Origin: Acidicapsa dinghuensis
GTDB lineage: Bacteria; Acidobacteriota; Terriglobia; Terriglobales; Acidobacteriaceae
NCBI RefSeq assembly: GCF_025685685.1
Contig: NZ_JAGSYH010000003.1
Span: 124,001 to 188,000, forward strand
Direction of reading: 5' to 3'
DNA length: 64,000 nucleotides
This document shows positions 43,311 through 53,301 of this stretch, piece by piece. Position numbers and translations under genes: made by a program. The first letter of the stretch is position 1. Each line of letters begins with the position of its first letter. The notes beneath the pieces are model-generated. The model was not told where the DNA came from, did not search any database, and saw only the letters and a program-made list of their open reading frames with translations.

Positions 43311-43576
43311 GCTCGCCTCAGGGGCTAAAGCCCCGTTTAGTGGCTTTGGTTTAATGCCGGGGATGAATCCCCGGCCTACCTAAGTGCAAAGGCAAGTGCA
43401 ACGGCAAAGGCAAAGGCAACGGCAAGTGCAACGGCAACTGTCAAGGCATGTCGATGGAGTTTTGATGCCTGTTCATAGAGAAGCAGATCCCCTTCGGGGA
43501 TGACAGAAGAGCAAGAGCAACAGCAAAGGCAACGGTAGATCCTTCGCTGTACTCAGGATGACAAGGGTTGGTGGTA
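43311..43576 (-). repeat. composite intergenic repeat, copy 2 (inverted relative to copy 1)
   Basis: On the minus strand this block has the same units in the same order as 7584-7902: GTCATCCTGAG...GAAGGATCT, a hexamer tract of TTGCxx type, CTGTCATCCCCGAAGGGGAT, a second hexamer tract (43384-43439 read as GCAACG and GCAAAG on the plus strand), the CCGGGGATTCATCCCCGG palindrome, and GGGGCTTTAGCCCC with GAGGCGAGC. It lies between the chromate transporter and the aldo/keto reductase gene; there is no other gene in this gap. Confidence 0.82.
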
Positions 43577-43604
43577 ATACCGGCTTTTTGACTTGAAGCG
43601 TTGG

Positions 43605-44597
<993 letters not shown>

Positions 44598-44792
44598 TTA
44601 ACGCTATGAGGGTCCGCGGCGTTAGCGCTAGTGCGTACCGCGGCGCGGATGCCTATGTCTTGACGTTAGCGAAGCTATCGAAAGCTTGCCATGCAAAACA
44701 CGTCAATCTTGCTGCGAAACACGCCGTTGTTTGGCGCAGGGCAAGTATGCTGGAGGACGAATGGCATTCATCAACTTAGCAGAGGTTAGATA

Positions 44793-45974
44793 GTGAATAT
44801 GCTCAGACGAGCTTTTCTTCTTGTTGCGTTTTGTTTCGGTCCATGCCTGATGGCGCAGACGACTCCCGACGGGGCGGCCATTGATGCGAAGGTTGGCGGC
44901 GTCATGGCGCAGACGGGCGCAAAGGGCATGGCTGTGGCGGTGATTGACCATGGCAAGGTTGCGTATGTGCATGCTTATGGGGTGCGCAATGCGAAAGGCG
45001 ATCCACTACAGACGGATACGGTGATGTATGGCGCGTCGCTGACGAAGACGGTCTTTGCGTATACGGTGATGCGGCTGGTGGACGAGGGAAAGATCAAGCT
45101 CGATACGCCGATTGCGGATGATCTGGACAAGCCATTGCCGAGTTATGGGCCTGATCCGGCGTATCCGGACAAATATGGACCGTACAAGGATCTGGCGGAT
45201 GATCCGCGATGGAAGAAGATTACGCCGCGTATGTGCCTGACGCACTCGACGGGATTCAGCAATTTTTATTTCCTTGAGCCGGAGCAGAAATTGCGTATTC
45301 ACTTCGATCCGGGGACGCGTTTCAGCTATTCGGGCGAGGGCATGATTCTGCTGCAGTTTGTGATTGAACATGGGCGGAAGGATCAGGGACTGGGACTGGA
45401 TGTTGGCGATCTGACTCATGCGAACTTTGCGCGGCTGGGGATGACCCGGACGAGCCTGACATGGCAGGAAGGGAAGGACAGCAATGAGGCGGACGGTTGG
45501 AATGACAAGGGCGAGCCGCAGTCGCATTCGAAGCGAAGCAAGGTGCGCGTAGCGGGATCGATGAACACTACGATTTCGGATATGTCGAAGTTTACGGCAG
45601 CACTGGTGCGGGGAGATGGATTGACGCCTGCGTCGCGTGCCGAGATGACGAAGCCTTCGCTGCATATTCCAACGGCGCATCAGTTTCCGCTGTTTCAGCC
45701 TGATTTGCCGGTAAGTGAGCAGCGGAAGGATCTGGCCGCGGGACTGGGTGTAGTGGTGTTCGACGGGCCGCAGGGGCATGGGTATTACAAGGGCGGCCAT
45801 GACGGGCAGACGGCGAACACGATGGTGTGTGTTGAAAAGAGTCAGCGTTGTGCGTTGATTCTGTCGAATGATGTGCGGTCGGAGGCGGGTTTTGCCGATC
45901 TGGTGCGATTCATACTTGGCGATGCCGGTGTGCCGTATGACTGGGAATACGGGGATTATGCGGGAAAGTCGTAG
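44793..45974 (+). CDS. secreted class C beta-lactamase-fold serine hydrolase
   Basis: The 393-residue protein has a short signal peptide (MLRRAFLLVAFCFGPCLM from ATG 44799, or GTG 44793). Its beta-lactamase fold shows the S-x-x-K motif in YGASLTKTVFAY (Ser nucleophile, Lys base), the middle motif RFSYSGEGM (Y-S-G instead of Y-A-N), and a late HDGQT motif in place of KTG. Such enzymes are esterases, D-aminopeptidases or related hydrolases rather than true resistance enzymes. A second member lies at 51734. The neighbours are an aldo/keto reductase and an AraC regulator. Confidence 0.85.
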   Translation: MNMLRRAFLLVAFCFGPCLMAQTTPDGAAIDAKVGGVMAQTGAKGMAVAVIDHGKVAYVHAYGVRNAKGDPLQTDTVMYGASLTKTVFAYTVMRLVDEGKIKLDTPIADDLDKPLPSYGPDPAYPDKYGPYKDLADDPRWKKITPRMCLTHSTGFSNFYFLEPEQKLRIHFDPGTRFSYSGEGMILLQFVIEHGRKDQGLGLDVGDLTHANFARLGMTRTSLTWQEGKDSNEADGWNDKGEPQSHSKRSKVRVAGSMNTTISDMSKFTAALVRGDGLTPASRAEMTKPSLHIPTAHQFPLFQPDLPVSEQRKDLAAGLGVVVFDGPQGHGYYKGGHDGQTANTMVCVEKSQRCALILSNDVRSEAGFADLVRFILGDAGVPYDWEYGDYAGKS

Positions 45975-46081
45975 CTTGCTGACGCGCCGATTCCGTGGCG
46001 GGATTTGCGTGTAGATTGGCGTGTTATGCGTGGCATGCGAGTGCTTGATCCGATACGCTTAGGTCGATAGAGGAGCGTGGA

Positions 46082-47089
46082 ATGGGCAGGCATTTTCGTG
46101 TGGCGGGGCGGCTGGCACTGAAGCTGGAGGAACTCGGAGTTTCGGTACCTGCGGTACTGCGCAAGGCTGGGCTGCCGCAAGATCTCTTTGAGCAGACGCG
46201 AGTGCTGGTTTCAACGAATGAACTGTTTGCGCTATGGCATGCGATTGGCGCGGTGAGCGCCGATGCGCTGATTGGATTGAAGCTGGGTGTGGAGGCGCGG
46301 AGGGAGCGGTTTCATCCGATGGGGATTGCGGCACTCTCGACAGAGAACTTTGTGGCGGCGGTGAAGCATATGGCGCGGTTCAAGAAGCTGACGGCGCCGG
46401 AAGAGATGCCACATGAACTCGACGATGAGGAGTTCAGTGTGTCGTTTCGCTGGCTGCTGAGTGTGGAGGCTGAGCCGCAGGTGATGCTGGACTATTGTTT
46501 TGCGTGGATGCAGACGATTGCGCAGCATGGGACGGGACGCAAGGTGACTCCGTTGCGCGTGGAATATGTGGCGCAACGGCCGCAGATGCGTGCGATGGAG
46601 CGGCACTTTGGTTGTGAAGTGCGATGCGGAAGCGGGCGTAATGCGATTGTGTTTCGCGCGGCGGATGCGACGGCTCCGTTTGTGACGCGGAATGCGGAGC
46701 TGCTGGATATGCTGGCTCCGCAGTTTGATGCTCAGATGAAGCTGCATGCGACAGAAGACAGCTTTGTGGAACTGGTGCGGCGAGCGATCCAGGACAGGTT
46801 GACGGGGCATCGGCCATCGATCGACACGATTGCGCAGGCGCTGCATATGAGCTCGCGGACACTGCAGAGACGGCTGCAGGAGGCGGGTTACAGCTTTCAG
46901 CGGGTGATGGATGAAGCGCGGCATCAGATGGCGCGGTATTACCTGAGCAATTCGGTGCTGGAGTTGAATGAGGCGGCGTATCTGCTGGGGTTTGAAGATC
47001 CGAACTCGTTTGGACGCGCGTTTCGAGGATGGGAAGGCATGCCGCCGAATGATTGGCGTGAGATGCACAGGGTAGCTGCGAGGGTCTAA
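46082..47089 (+). CDS. AraC-family transcriptional regulator with N-terminal Arabinose_bd-like domain
   Basis: The 335-residue protein has an N-terminal ligand domain (about 20-215; the AraC_bind/Arabinose_bd type: GVSVPAVLRKAGLPQDLFEQ, LGVEARRERFHPMGIAALS) and a C-terminal double HTH (about 235-333: SIDTIAQALHMSSRTLQRRL, ELNEAAYLLGFEDPNSFGRAF). Many regulators of this type control steroid, fatty-acid or aromatic degradation. It lies 190 bases before the second TonB-dependent receptor on the same strand and could control it. Confidence 0.88.
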   Translation: MGRHFRVAGRLALKLEELGVSVPAVLRKAGLPQDLFEQTRVLVSTNELFALWHAIGAVSADALIGLKLGVEARRERFHPMGIAALSTENFVAAVKHMARFKKLTAPEEMPHELDDEEFSVSFRWLLSVEAEPQVMLDYCFAWMQTIAQHGTGRKVTPLRVEYVAQRPQMRAMERHFGCEVRCGSGRNAIVFRAADATAPFVTRNAELLDMLAPQFDAQMKLHATEDSFVELVRRAIQDRLTGHRPSIDTIAQALHMSSRTLQRRLQEAGYSFQRVMDEARHQMARYYLSNSVLELNEAAYLLGFEDPNSFGRAFRGWEGMPPNDWREMHRVAARV

Positions 47090-47279
47090 CTCTCAGATTG
47101 AGTGCATAACAAAGTGTGCGGGCTCCTAAACATTAGATAAGACGCGAATTATTTACTGGCTCGATTCAATCGCACTGGTTGTATACTGCCGTTCAATCCG
47201 GGGATGAGTTCGGCAGTGTCTTGCTTTAGCCGAAAGTATTAGGCCCCTATCTTGCTGCGATGCGTCGAATGGAGACCTC

Positions 47280-50200
47280 ATGCGTTCTTCTTTGTTTGTC
47301 AGGCTGCAGGCAGTTTCCTCTCTCTTACTCTTCCTGATTCTGGCTGGTGTGGTTGCGACGGGACAAGGCTACTTCGGAACTGTGAGTGGCGTTCTTAGCG
47401 ATCCTTCGGGCGCAGTTATTCCAGGCGCTAAAGTTACGCTGACGGATCAGGAAAAAGGCTTCAAATTTGAGACAAAGTCGGATGAGTCGGGACGGTATCT
47501 GTTCCGGGCGGTGCAGCCTGGGCTTTATACCGTGACGGCTGAGATGACGGGATTTGAGAAGACGGAGCGCACGGGTGTGCGCGTGGATGTGAGCGAGAAT
47601 CCGACGGCGAATCTGCACTTGAAGATTGCGGGAGCGTCGCACTCAGTGGAGGTGACGGCGCAGGAGCAGCATCTGGATGTGGAGGATGCAACGACGGGGC
47701 TGGTGGTGAACCGGAAGTTCATCAACGATCTGCCGCTGATTGACCGGTATGTGCTGGATCTGACGGCGCTGACTCCGGGCGTGACGGAGGCGGACGATCA
47801 GTGCCCAACGGGCTGCACCGGGACGAACTTTGTATCGAATGGCAGCCGCAATTCGACGGCCGATGTGCTGATGGATGGCGCGACGATTACAAACTTTGAG
47901 CCGAATGGTGGCGTGACGCAGGTGACGTATACGCCTTCACCGGAGGCAGTGGACGAGTTGCGCGTGGAGCAGTCGAACTTCAGCGCGGAGTATGGTTTTT
48001 CGGGCGCTTCGGTGGTGAACATGGTTACGCGCTCGGGGACCAACGATATTCATGGCAGCCTGTATGAGTTTGCGCGCAACACGATCACGGATGCGAACAA
48101 CTGGTTTAACGATGCGGCTGGGATTCCGCTGCCGCCGGTGCACCGGCATAACTTCGGGGGGACAGTTGGCGGGCCGATCTGGCGCAATCATGCATTCTTT
48201 TTCTTTGACTATGACGGCACACGCCAGAGCTCTGCTGCTACTTATCAGGCAGGTGTGCCATCGGATGCCGAGCGCACGAACGGTGACTTTGGCGAGGTGT
48301 GTGCAGCGAATGGCGGAACGTTTGACGACACGGGGCTCTGTTCCGTTGCCGCGGGGCAGATATGGGATCCGTATAGCGGCGTTTATGTCAACAATGACAA
48401 TGGTGCGGGCGCGGTGCGCAGTGCGTTCATTCCGTACAACAACATCGGGGCCTACTCGAGCCCGGGGAATCCGAATCTGCAGGGCACGCCGTATCAGCTG
48501 GCGGCTGGACCGGGGAATCTGATCGATCCAGTGGCGAAGACGCTGATGAATCTTTTCCCAGAGCCGCAGACGAATGTGCCGGGCGAGTCGATCTATCGAA
48601 ACTGGATCGGCTCGGGCGCCACGTCTACGCCGAATGACCAGTTCGACGTGAAGATCGACTATCAGGTGAACAAGAAGAACCTGTTGAGCGGCAAGTATTC
48701 GCAGCAGTGGACGAGCACGGTGGCTTATAACTGCTTCGGTAATTTTGCGGATCCTTGCGCGGGTGGGCCGAACAAGTCAGGTTCGCATCTATTCACTCTC
48801 AACGATGTGCATACCTTCAGTCCGACGCTGCAGTTGACGAGCATCTTTGGCTTCACGCGCGGCATGGAGCGGATCAGCGCGTACAACGGCGATGGAGGCG
48901 TGACCGATCCGCTGAAGACTTTGGGTTTTCCGGAGTATCTGAATTCGAATGGATTTCCTGGCGTGCCGGCGATCTTTATCGATCAGGGCTCTTACTTTTC
49001 GGCGGGTTACACGAGCATCGGCGGCGATCCGTATGGCAACTACAAGCAGGGGCAGGATACGGGGCAGATCACGGTGGCTATCGACAAGGTGATCGGGCCG
49101 CACGATCTGAAGATTGGATTTGAAGGCCGCCAGCACCAGATGAACTACATCCAAACGAATGCGCCCAACGGCATCTTCAACTTTGACCGGACGGGATCGG
49201 AAGGCTGCCCGTATGACTTCGGAGATTGCGGCGGCGACGGCATGGCCAGCTTCATGATGGGGCAGACGAGTGTATCGAATGTGAGCTATTACGAGATTCA
49301 GGATCAACCTGCTACCGAGGACCGCCAATATGCGTGGTATGCGCAGGAAAACTGGAAGGCGACTCGCAGACTGACCGTGAATATTGGGCTGCGGTATGAC
49401 ATTTCTGATCCGCGCACGGATCGTCATAATCGGCAGAACTGGTTCGATCCGAATGCGACGCTGCCGCTTCAGGTGCCCGGGCTGACGCTGAAGGGCGGCG
49501 AGGTCTTTGCAAGCTCGGGTAACCGACACATTGTGAACACAGACTGGCGCGATATTCAGCCGCGCTTTGGCTTTGCTTATCTGCTGACGCCGAAGATGGT
49601 GGTGCGCGGCGGGTATGGCATTTACTATTCGCAGTCGCGTGCGGGTGCGACGGGTGTGGCTCCGTATGGCGCGCAGGGATTTAACCAGTACACCAATATG
49701 ATTCCGACGTACAACAACGATGGTGCTACGCCGTATCTGCATCTGAGCAATCCGTATCCGAATGGGCTGATTCAGCCGCCGGGCAATACCCTGGGAGTGA
49801 TGAACGATGTGGGCCAAGGCGCGACGGGGCCGCTGCGCTCGATGACCGATACGCCGTATGAGCAGAGCTGGAGCTTTGGATTTGAACAGCAGTGGCCATC
49901 GAACATACTCTTCAGCCTGACTTACATTGGCAAGAAGGGCACGCATCTCTACTTCTCGGGCGCAAACTACATCAATCATCTTGGGCCGCAGATTGAAAGC
50001 TACAACTCGGACCAGATCAATAACCTGACCAACTATGTGAATAATCCGTTCTACGGCATCATTACGGACCCGACGAGCACGCTCTCTTCACCGCAGGTGC
50101 AGGAATACACGCTGGAGATACCGTATCCGCAGTTTCCGGGCGGGGTTTCGACGGAAGCGTGGCCGATAGCGAACTCGATCTATCACGGGATGCAGGCCGT

Positions 50201-50936
50201 GGTGGAGAAGCGCTACTCGAATGGGCTGCAGTTTCTGGCGACGTATACGTGGTCGAAGTCGATCGACGACGCATCTGCTCCGGATGACAACACGACATGG
50301 CTGGGCAGCTTTACGAGTTTGCAGGATCCGAACAAACCGTGGCTGGAGCATAGCCTTTCGACGTTCGATATTCCCCAGGTGTTCCAGTTGAGCTACACGT
50401 ACGATCTGCCAATCGGGCGCGGTAAGATGCTAGGCCACGATATGCCTAAGTGGGCCGATGTGGTGATTGGCGGCTGGAAGACGAACGGCGTGTGGCGTGT
50501 CTCCGAGGGACGGCCGCTGGCTTTCTCGATGTATGACGGCGTCTCGCTGCCGACGTATGGAGGGCAGCGCCCGAACTGGGTTGAAACGCCGCAGAGGGCC
50601 GGGGGTAAGGACTCGGATTGGATCAACGGATACATTGCGAACCCGGGGTCGGTTGTGAGACCTGTGCCGTATACGTTGGGCAATGTGGAGCGTGCTGTTG
50701 GGGCGATTCGTACTCCCACTGCATTTAACACAAGCGCCAGCGTGGAGAAGGAGTTTGCGCTCTCGGCGATTCACGAGGGCATGCGGCTGGAGCTGAGGCT
50801 TGAGGCGCAGAATGCTCTGAACCATCCGGTGTTTGGAACGCCGGATACTGCGGTGGATGACCCTAATTTTGGTGTGATCGGGTATACGTCGAACTCGCCG
50901 CGGCAGATGCAGCTTGGGGCGAAGATTTATTTCTGA
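47280..50936 (+). CDS. Oar-like TonB-dependent receptor (second copy)
   Basis: This 1218-residue outer-membrane receptor has a signal peptide (about 5-30). Its carboxypeptidase-regulatory-like domain (about 32-120) reads GTVSGVLSDPSGAVIPGAKV, then YLFRAVQPGLYTVTAEMTGF. The plug has NDLPLIDRYVLDLTALTPGV and NFSAEYGFSGASVVNMVTRSG. The barrel ends with RQMQLGAKIYF, an aromatic C-terminus typical of this class. Compared with the first receptor (36134) the plug and barrel differ widely, so the substrates probably differ. Its 3' end overlaps the convergent SRPBCC gene by ten bases. An AraC regulator lies upstream. Confidence 0.9.
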   Translation: MRSSLFVRLQAVSSLLLFLILAGVVATGQGYFGTVSGVLSDPSGAVIPGAKVTLTDQEKGFKFETKSDESGRYLFRAVQPGLYTVTAEMTGFEKTERTGVRVDVSENPTANLHLKIAGASHSVEVTAQEQHLDVEDATTGLVVNRKFINDLPLIDRYVLDLTALTPGVTEADDQCPTGCTGTNFVSNGSRNSTADVLMDGATITNFEPNGGVTQVTYTPSPEAVDELRVEQSNFSAEYGFSGASVVNMVTRSGTNDIHGSLYEFARNTITDANNWFNDAAGIPLPPVHRHNFGGTVGGPIWRNHAFFFFDYDGTRQSSAATYQAGVPSDAERTNGDFGEVCAANGGTFDDTGLCSVAAGQIWDPYSGVYVNNDNGAGAVRSAFIPYNNIGAYSSPGNPNLQGTPYQLAAGPGNLIDPVAKTLMNLFPEPQTNVPGESIYRNWIGSGATSTPNDQFDVKIDYQVNKKNLLSGKYSQQWTSTVAYNCFGNFADPCAGGPNKSGSHLFTLNDVHTFSPTLQLTSIFGFTRGMERISAYNGDGGVTDPLKTLGFPEYLNSNGFPGVPAIFIDQGSYFSAGYTSIGGDPYGNYKQGQDTGQITVAIDKVIGPHDLKIGFEGRQHQMNYIQTNAPNGIFNFDRTGSEGCPYDFGDCGGDGMASFMMGQTSVSNVSYYEIQDQPATEDRQYAWYAQENWKATRRLTVNIGLRYDISDPRTDRHNRQNWFDPNATLPLQVPGLTLKGGEVFASSGNRHIVNTDWRDIQPRFGFAYLLTPKMVVRGGYGIYYSQSRAGATGVAPYGAQGFNQYTNMIPTYNNDGATPYLHLSNPYPNGLIQPPGNTLGVMNDVGQGATGPLRSMTDTPYEQSWSFGFEQQWPSNILFSLTYIGKKGTHLYFSGANYINHLGPQIESYNSDQINNLTNYVNNPFYGIITDPTSTLSSPQVQEYTLEIPYPQFPGGVSTEAWPIANSIYHGMQAVVEKRYSNGLQFLATYTWSKSIDDASAPDDNTTWLGSFTSLQDPNKPWLEHSLSTFDIPQVFQLSYTYDLPIGRGKMLGHDMPKWADVVIGGWKTNGVWRVSEGRPLAFSMYDGVSLPTYGGQRPNWVETPQRAGGKDSDWINGYIANPGSVVRPVPYTLGNVERAVGAIRTPTAFNTSASVEKEFALSAIHEGMRLELRLEAQNALNHPVFGTPDTAVDDPNFGVIGYTSNSPRQMQLGAKIYF

Positions 50937-51445
50937 GTGGAGGTTTCAGAGATGGGAACGGCGCCGGGTAGATACCGGCGCCATTCTTCGCTTTCCGCGA
51001 TGGTTTTGAGCATCTGAAAGCGGCGATGCAGGACGTCATGGATGTAGGGTGTGAGGATGCGCTTGCCTGCGGCGTAGCCCGCTGATCCCCAGGGCAAGGA
51101 GAAGCGGATTTCATCCTGAAGCAGAGTTTGGTTGTCGGGCTGGGATTCGAAGCGATGGTCGTGTTCGAAGATGGCGAAGCGGCCGGAGAGCATGCGGTCG
51201 CGCAAGAAGCTATTGGGTTTGAGGGCTTCTATGATGCTCTCGTGATATTGGGGGAATCCGAATTTCCAGCCGCGCCATAGGATCGTGTCACCGCTTTGCA
51301 CGAAGCCCGTGGTGCGACCGCGGATGGGCTTCATGTGAAGCTCGCGCTGAACCAACTCGACACAGGTGGAGAGCTGGAAGCAGCGATCGATGGGGGCGTT
51401 GATTTGGATCTGACCGCGGACGGTGAACTGATGGGTTGCGGGCAT
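50927..51445 (-). CDS. SRPBCC (START-like) ligand-binding protein
   Basis: I chose ATG 51445 (MPATHQFTVRGQIQINAPI), which starts the domain directly; a longer start exists at 51520. The helix-grip fold is suggested by the opening strand INAPIDRCFQLSTCVELV, the long C-terminal helix (YIHDVLHRRFQMLKTIAESE), and the alternating hydrophobic pattern between. SRPBCC proteins bind small hydrophobic ligands or act as cyclases. The gene is convergent with the receptor gene and overlaps its 3' end by ten bases. A repeat follows its start on the other side. Confidence 0.78.
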   Translation of the reverse strand: MPATHQFTVRGQIQINAPIDRCFQLSTCVELVQRELHMKPIRGRTTGFVQSGDTILWRGWKFGFPQYHESIIEALKPNSFLRDRMLSGRFAIFEHDHRFESQPDNQTLLQDEIRFSLPWGSAGYAAGKRILTPYIHDVLHRRFQMLKTIAESEEWRRYLPGAVPISETSTQK

Positions 51446-51565
51446 AGGGAATATTTCTACGATAGAGGCGCGGACGGCGGCAGTTGCGCGAAGCGACCGC
51501 TTTGCATTCGATGGGGTCAAAGCCGGGGCTATTTTGGGCGCAGGTTCGGAGTGCTTGCAAATATC

Positions 51566-51638
51566 AAAAACTCACCTCAGGGGCTGAAGCCCTGAGTATG
51601 GCGTTGGTTTTGTGCCGGGGATAAATCCCCGGCACACC
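51566..51638 (+). repeat. dispersed intergenic repeat (short form)
   Basis: The element reads CTCACCTCAGGGGCTGAAGC and continues CCTGAGTA...TGCCGGGGATAAATCCCCGG. It contains both palindromic parts found in the composite elements but no hexamer tracts. It sits between the SRPBCC gene start and the next serine hydrolase gene. Confidence 0.8.
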
Positions 51639-51733
51639 ATTTCGATGAGTTTGTCTTCGACGGGTTTGTCTGGATCGTTGATCGCACTTAATGACGCGGC
51701 TGGTAGAGTGAGTTGTCTGGAGGGTCTGCAGAG

Positions 51734-53140
51734 ATGAAAGGTTCTTGTCTTGTGCCGTTAGCTGCGGGGGTGTTGACGGTTGTGCTGTGCCAGGCAGTGG
51801 TGGCTCAGGATGCAGTCGATACGATTACGCCGGAGCTGAAGGGGCGTGTGGATCGGATTGCGGCGCAGGTGATGGAGATGCGTGGCGTGCCTTCGGTGTC
51901 GGTGTCGGTGGTCGAGGGCGGGAAGCTTGTTTACACGCATGCGTATGGGCTGGCGCATATTGCTCCAGATAAGGCGGCGACGCCGGAGATGCGGTACTCG
52001 ATCGGGTCGGTGTCGAAGCAGTTTACGGCTGCGGCGATTTTGTTGCTGCAGGAGCAGGGGAAGTTATCGCTGGATGATGCGGTAGGGAAGTATGTGCCGG
52101 GGCTGACGCGCGGGGATGAGGTGACGATCCGGCAGATATTGAGCCATACGTCGGGGTATCAGGACTACTGGCCGGAAGACTACCTGATGACTCCGATGAT
52201 GAAGGCGACGACGGCGCAGCAGATATTGGATACGTGGGCGAAGAAGCCGCTGGATTTTGAGCCGGGGACGAAGTGGCAGTACTCGAATACGAACTTTGTG
52301 ATTGCCGGGCTGATTGTGGAGAAGGTCAGCGGTGAGAAGCTGATGGATTTTCTAGGGGAGCATATCTTTCATCCGCTTGGGATGAGGTCGGTGTGGGATT
52401 CGGATGAGACAAAGCTGACATCGACGGATGCGACGCCGTATATTCGCGCGGCGCTGGGGCCGTTGCGGGCTGCTCCGAAGGAAGGGCGCGGGTGGATGTT
52501 TGCCGCAGGTGAGCTGGCGATGACGGCGCACGACCTGGCGCTGTGGGATGAGAGCCTGATTCACCAGACGGTGCTGAAGCCGGAGAGCTACAAAGAGATG
52601 TTCACCGAGGTGAAGCTGAAGGATGGCAGCGGCACGCATTATGGGCTGGGCGTAGAGGTGACGGATCTGAATGGACATCGGGAGATTGAGCATAGCGGCG
52701 AGGTGACGGGGTTTGTCTCGGAAAATATTATGCTGCCGGATGATGGGATTGCTGTAGCGGTGTTGACGAATCACATGGCGAATGGGGCGGGTGAGATTGG
52801 GCGGCTGGATGCCGATGCGGTGCTGGGGCCGGAGTCGCTGAGTGGACCGGCTAAGCAGGCGCTGGAGATTTATCGGGGATTGCAGAAGGGGCAGATTGAT
52901 CGCAGCTTGCTGGCTCCGAATCTCAGCGATTACTTTGATGCGCAGACGGTGAAGGATTATCAAAACAGCCTGGGGCCGCTGGGCGAGCCGATCACGATTG
53001 AGGGTGGACGTGAGTCGCTGCGGGGTGGGATGACGTTTCGGGCATTCACAATTGTGTATGCGAAGAAGAGGCTGTCGCTGACGACGTATACGTATTCGGA
53101 TGGGAAGCTGGAGCAGTATTTGATTTATCCGGTGAGTTAG
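51734..53140 (+). CDS. secreted class C beta-lactamase-fold serine hydrolase
   Basis: The ATG at 51734 gives a signal peptide (MKGSCLVPLAAGVLTVVLCQ); an in-frame TTG at 51713 is unlikely. The beta-lactamase fold has SIGSVSKQFTAAAILLL (S-x-x-K), YSNTNFVIAG (Y-S-N, matching the Y-A-N motif) and EHSGEVTGF (HSG in place of KTG). The C-terminal 100 residues form an extra domain (YRGLQKGQIDRSLLAP, then SLGPLGEPITIEGGRESLRGG) of the kind found in peptidase-like serine hydrolases. It probably acts in the periplasm; the substrate is unknown. It differs from the paralogue at 44793 in sequence but shares the fold. Confidence 0.87.
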   Translation: MKGSCLVPLAAGVLTVVLCQAVVAQDAVDTITPELKGRVDRIAAQVMEMRGVPSVSVSVVEGGKLVYTHAYGLAHIAPDKAATPEMRYSIGSVSKQFTAAAILLLQEQGKLSLDDAVGKYVPGLTRGDEVTIRQILSHTSGYQDYWPEDYLMTPMMKATTAQQILDTWAKKPLDFEPGTKWQYSNTNFVIAGLIVEKVSGEKLMDFLGEHIFHPLGMRSVWDSDETKLTSTDATPYIRAALGPLRAAPKEGRGWMFAAGELAMTAHDLALWDESLIHQTVLKPESYKEMFTEVKLKDGSGTHYGLGVEVTDLNGHREIEHSGEVTGFVSENIMLPDDGIAVAVLTNHMANGAGEIGRLDADAVLGPESLSGPAKQALEIYRGLQKGQIDRSLLAPNLSDYFDAQTVKDYQNSLGPLGEPITIEGGRESLRGGMTFRAFTIVYAKKRLSLTTYTYSDGKLEQYLIYPVS

Positions 53141-53175
53141 GAGCCGGTGTGAGTGTGATCGATTGATACCAGATT

Positions 53176-53218
53176 AGGGAGAAGCGGATTCCCTACGGAA
53201 TGACAGACAAGAAAGGCA
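53176..53218 (-). repeat. short dispersed repeat (inverted copy of 15121-15164)
   Basis: On the plus strand this reads AGGGAGAAGCGGATTCCCTA and continues CGGAATGACAGACAAGAAAGG. Its reverse complement matches 15121-15164. It follows the serine hydrolase gene's stop by about 35 bases. Confidence 0.7.
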
Positions 53219-53301
53219 AATGCAAGAGCGATCTTGCAGCGCGTGGTAGCGATACCAGCGTATACTTCGTGCGTTCCCGAATTTCGTTCCCGAGCTGACT
53301 T

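Noticed and set aside
48789..49979. A 396-codon minus-strand frame inside the second receptor gene
   Set aside because: The plus-strand reading is a complete TonB-dependent receptor; the antisense frame is basic and featureless.
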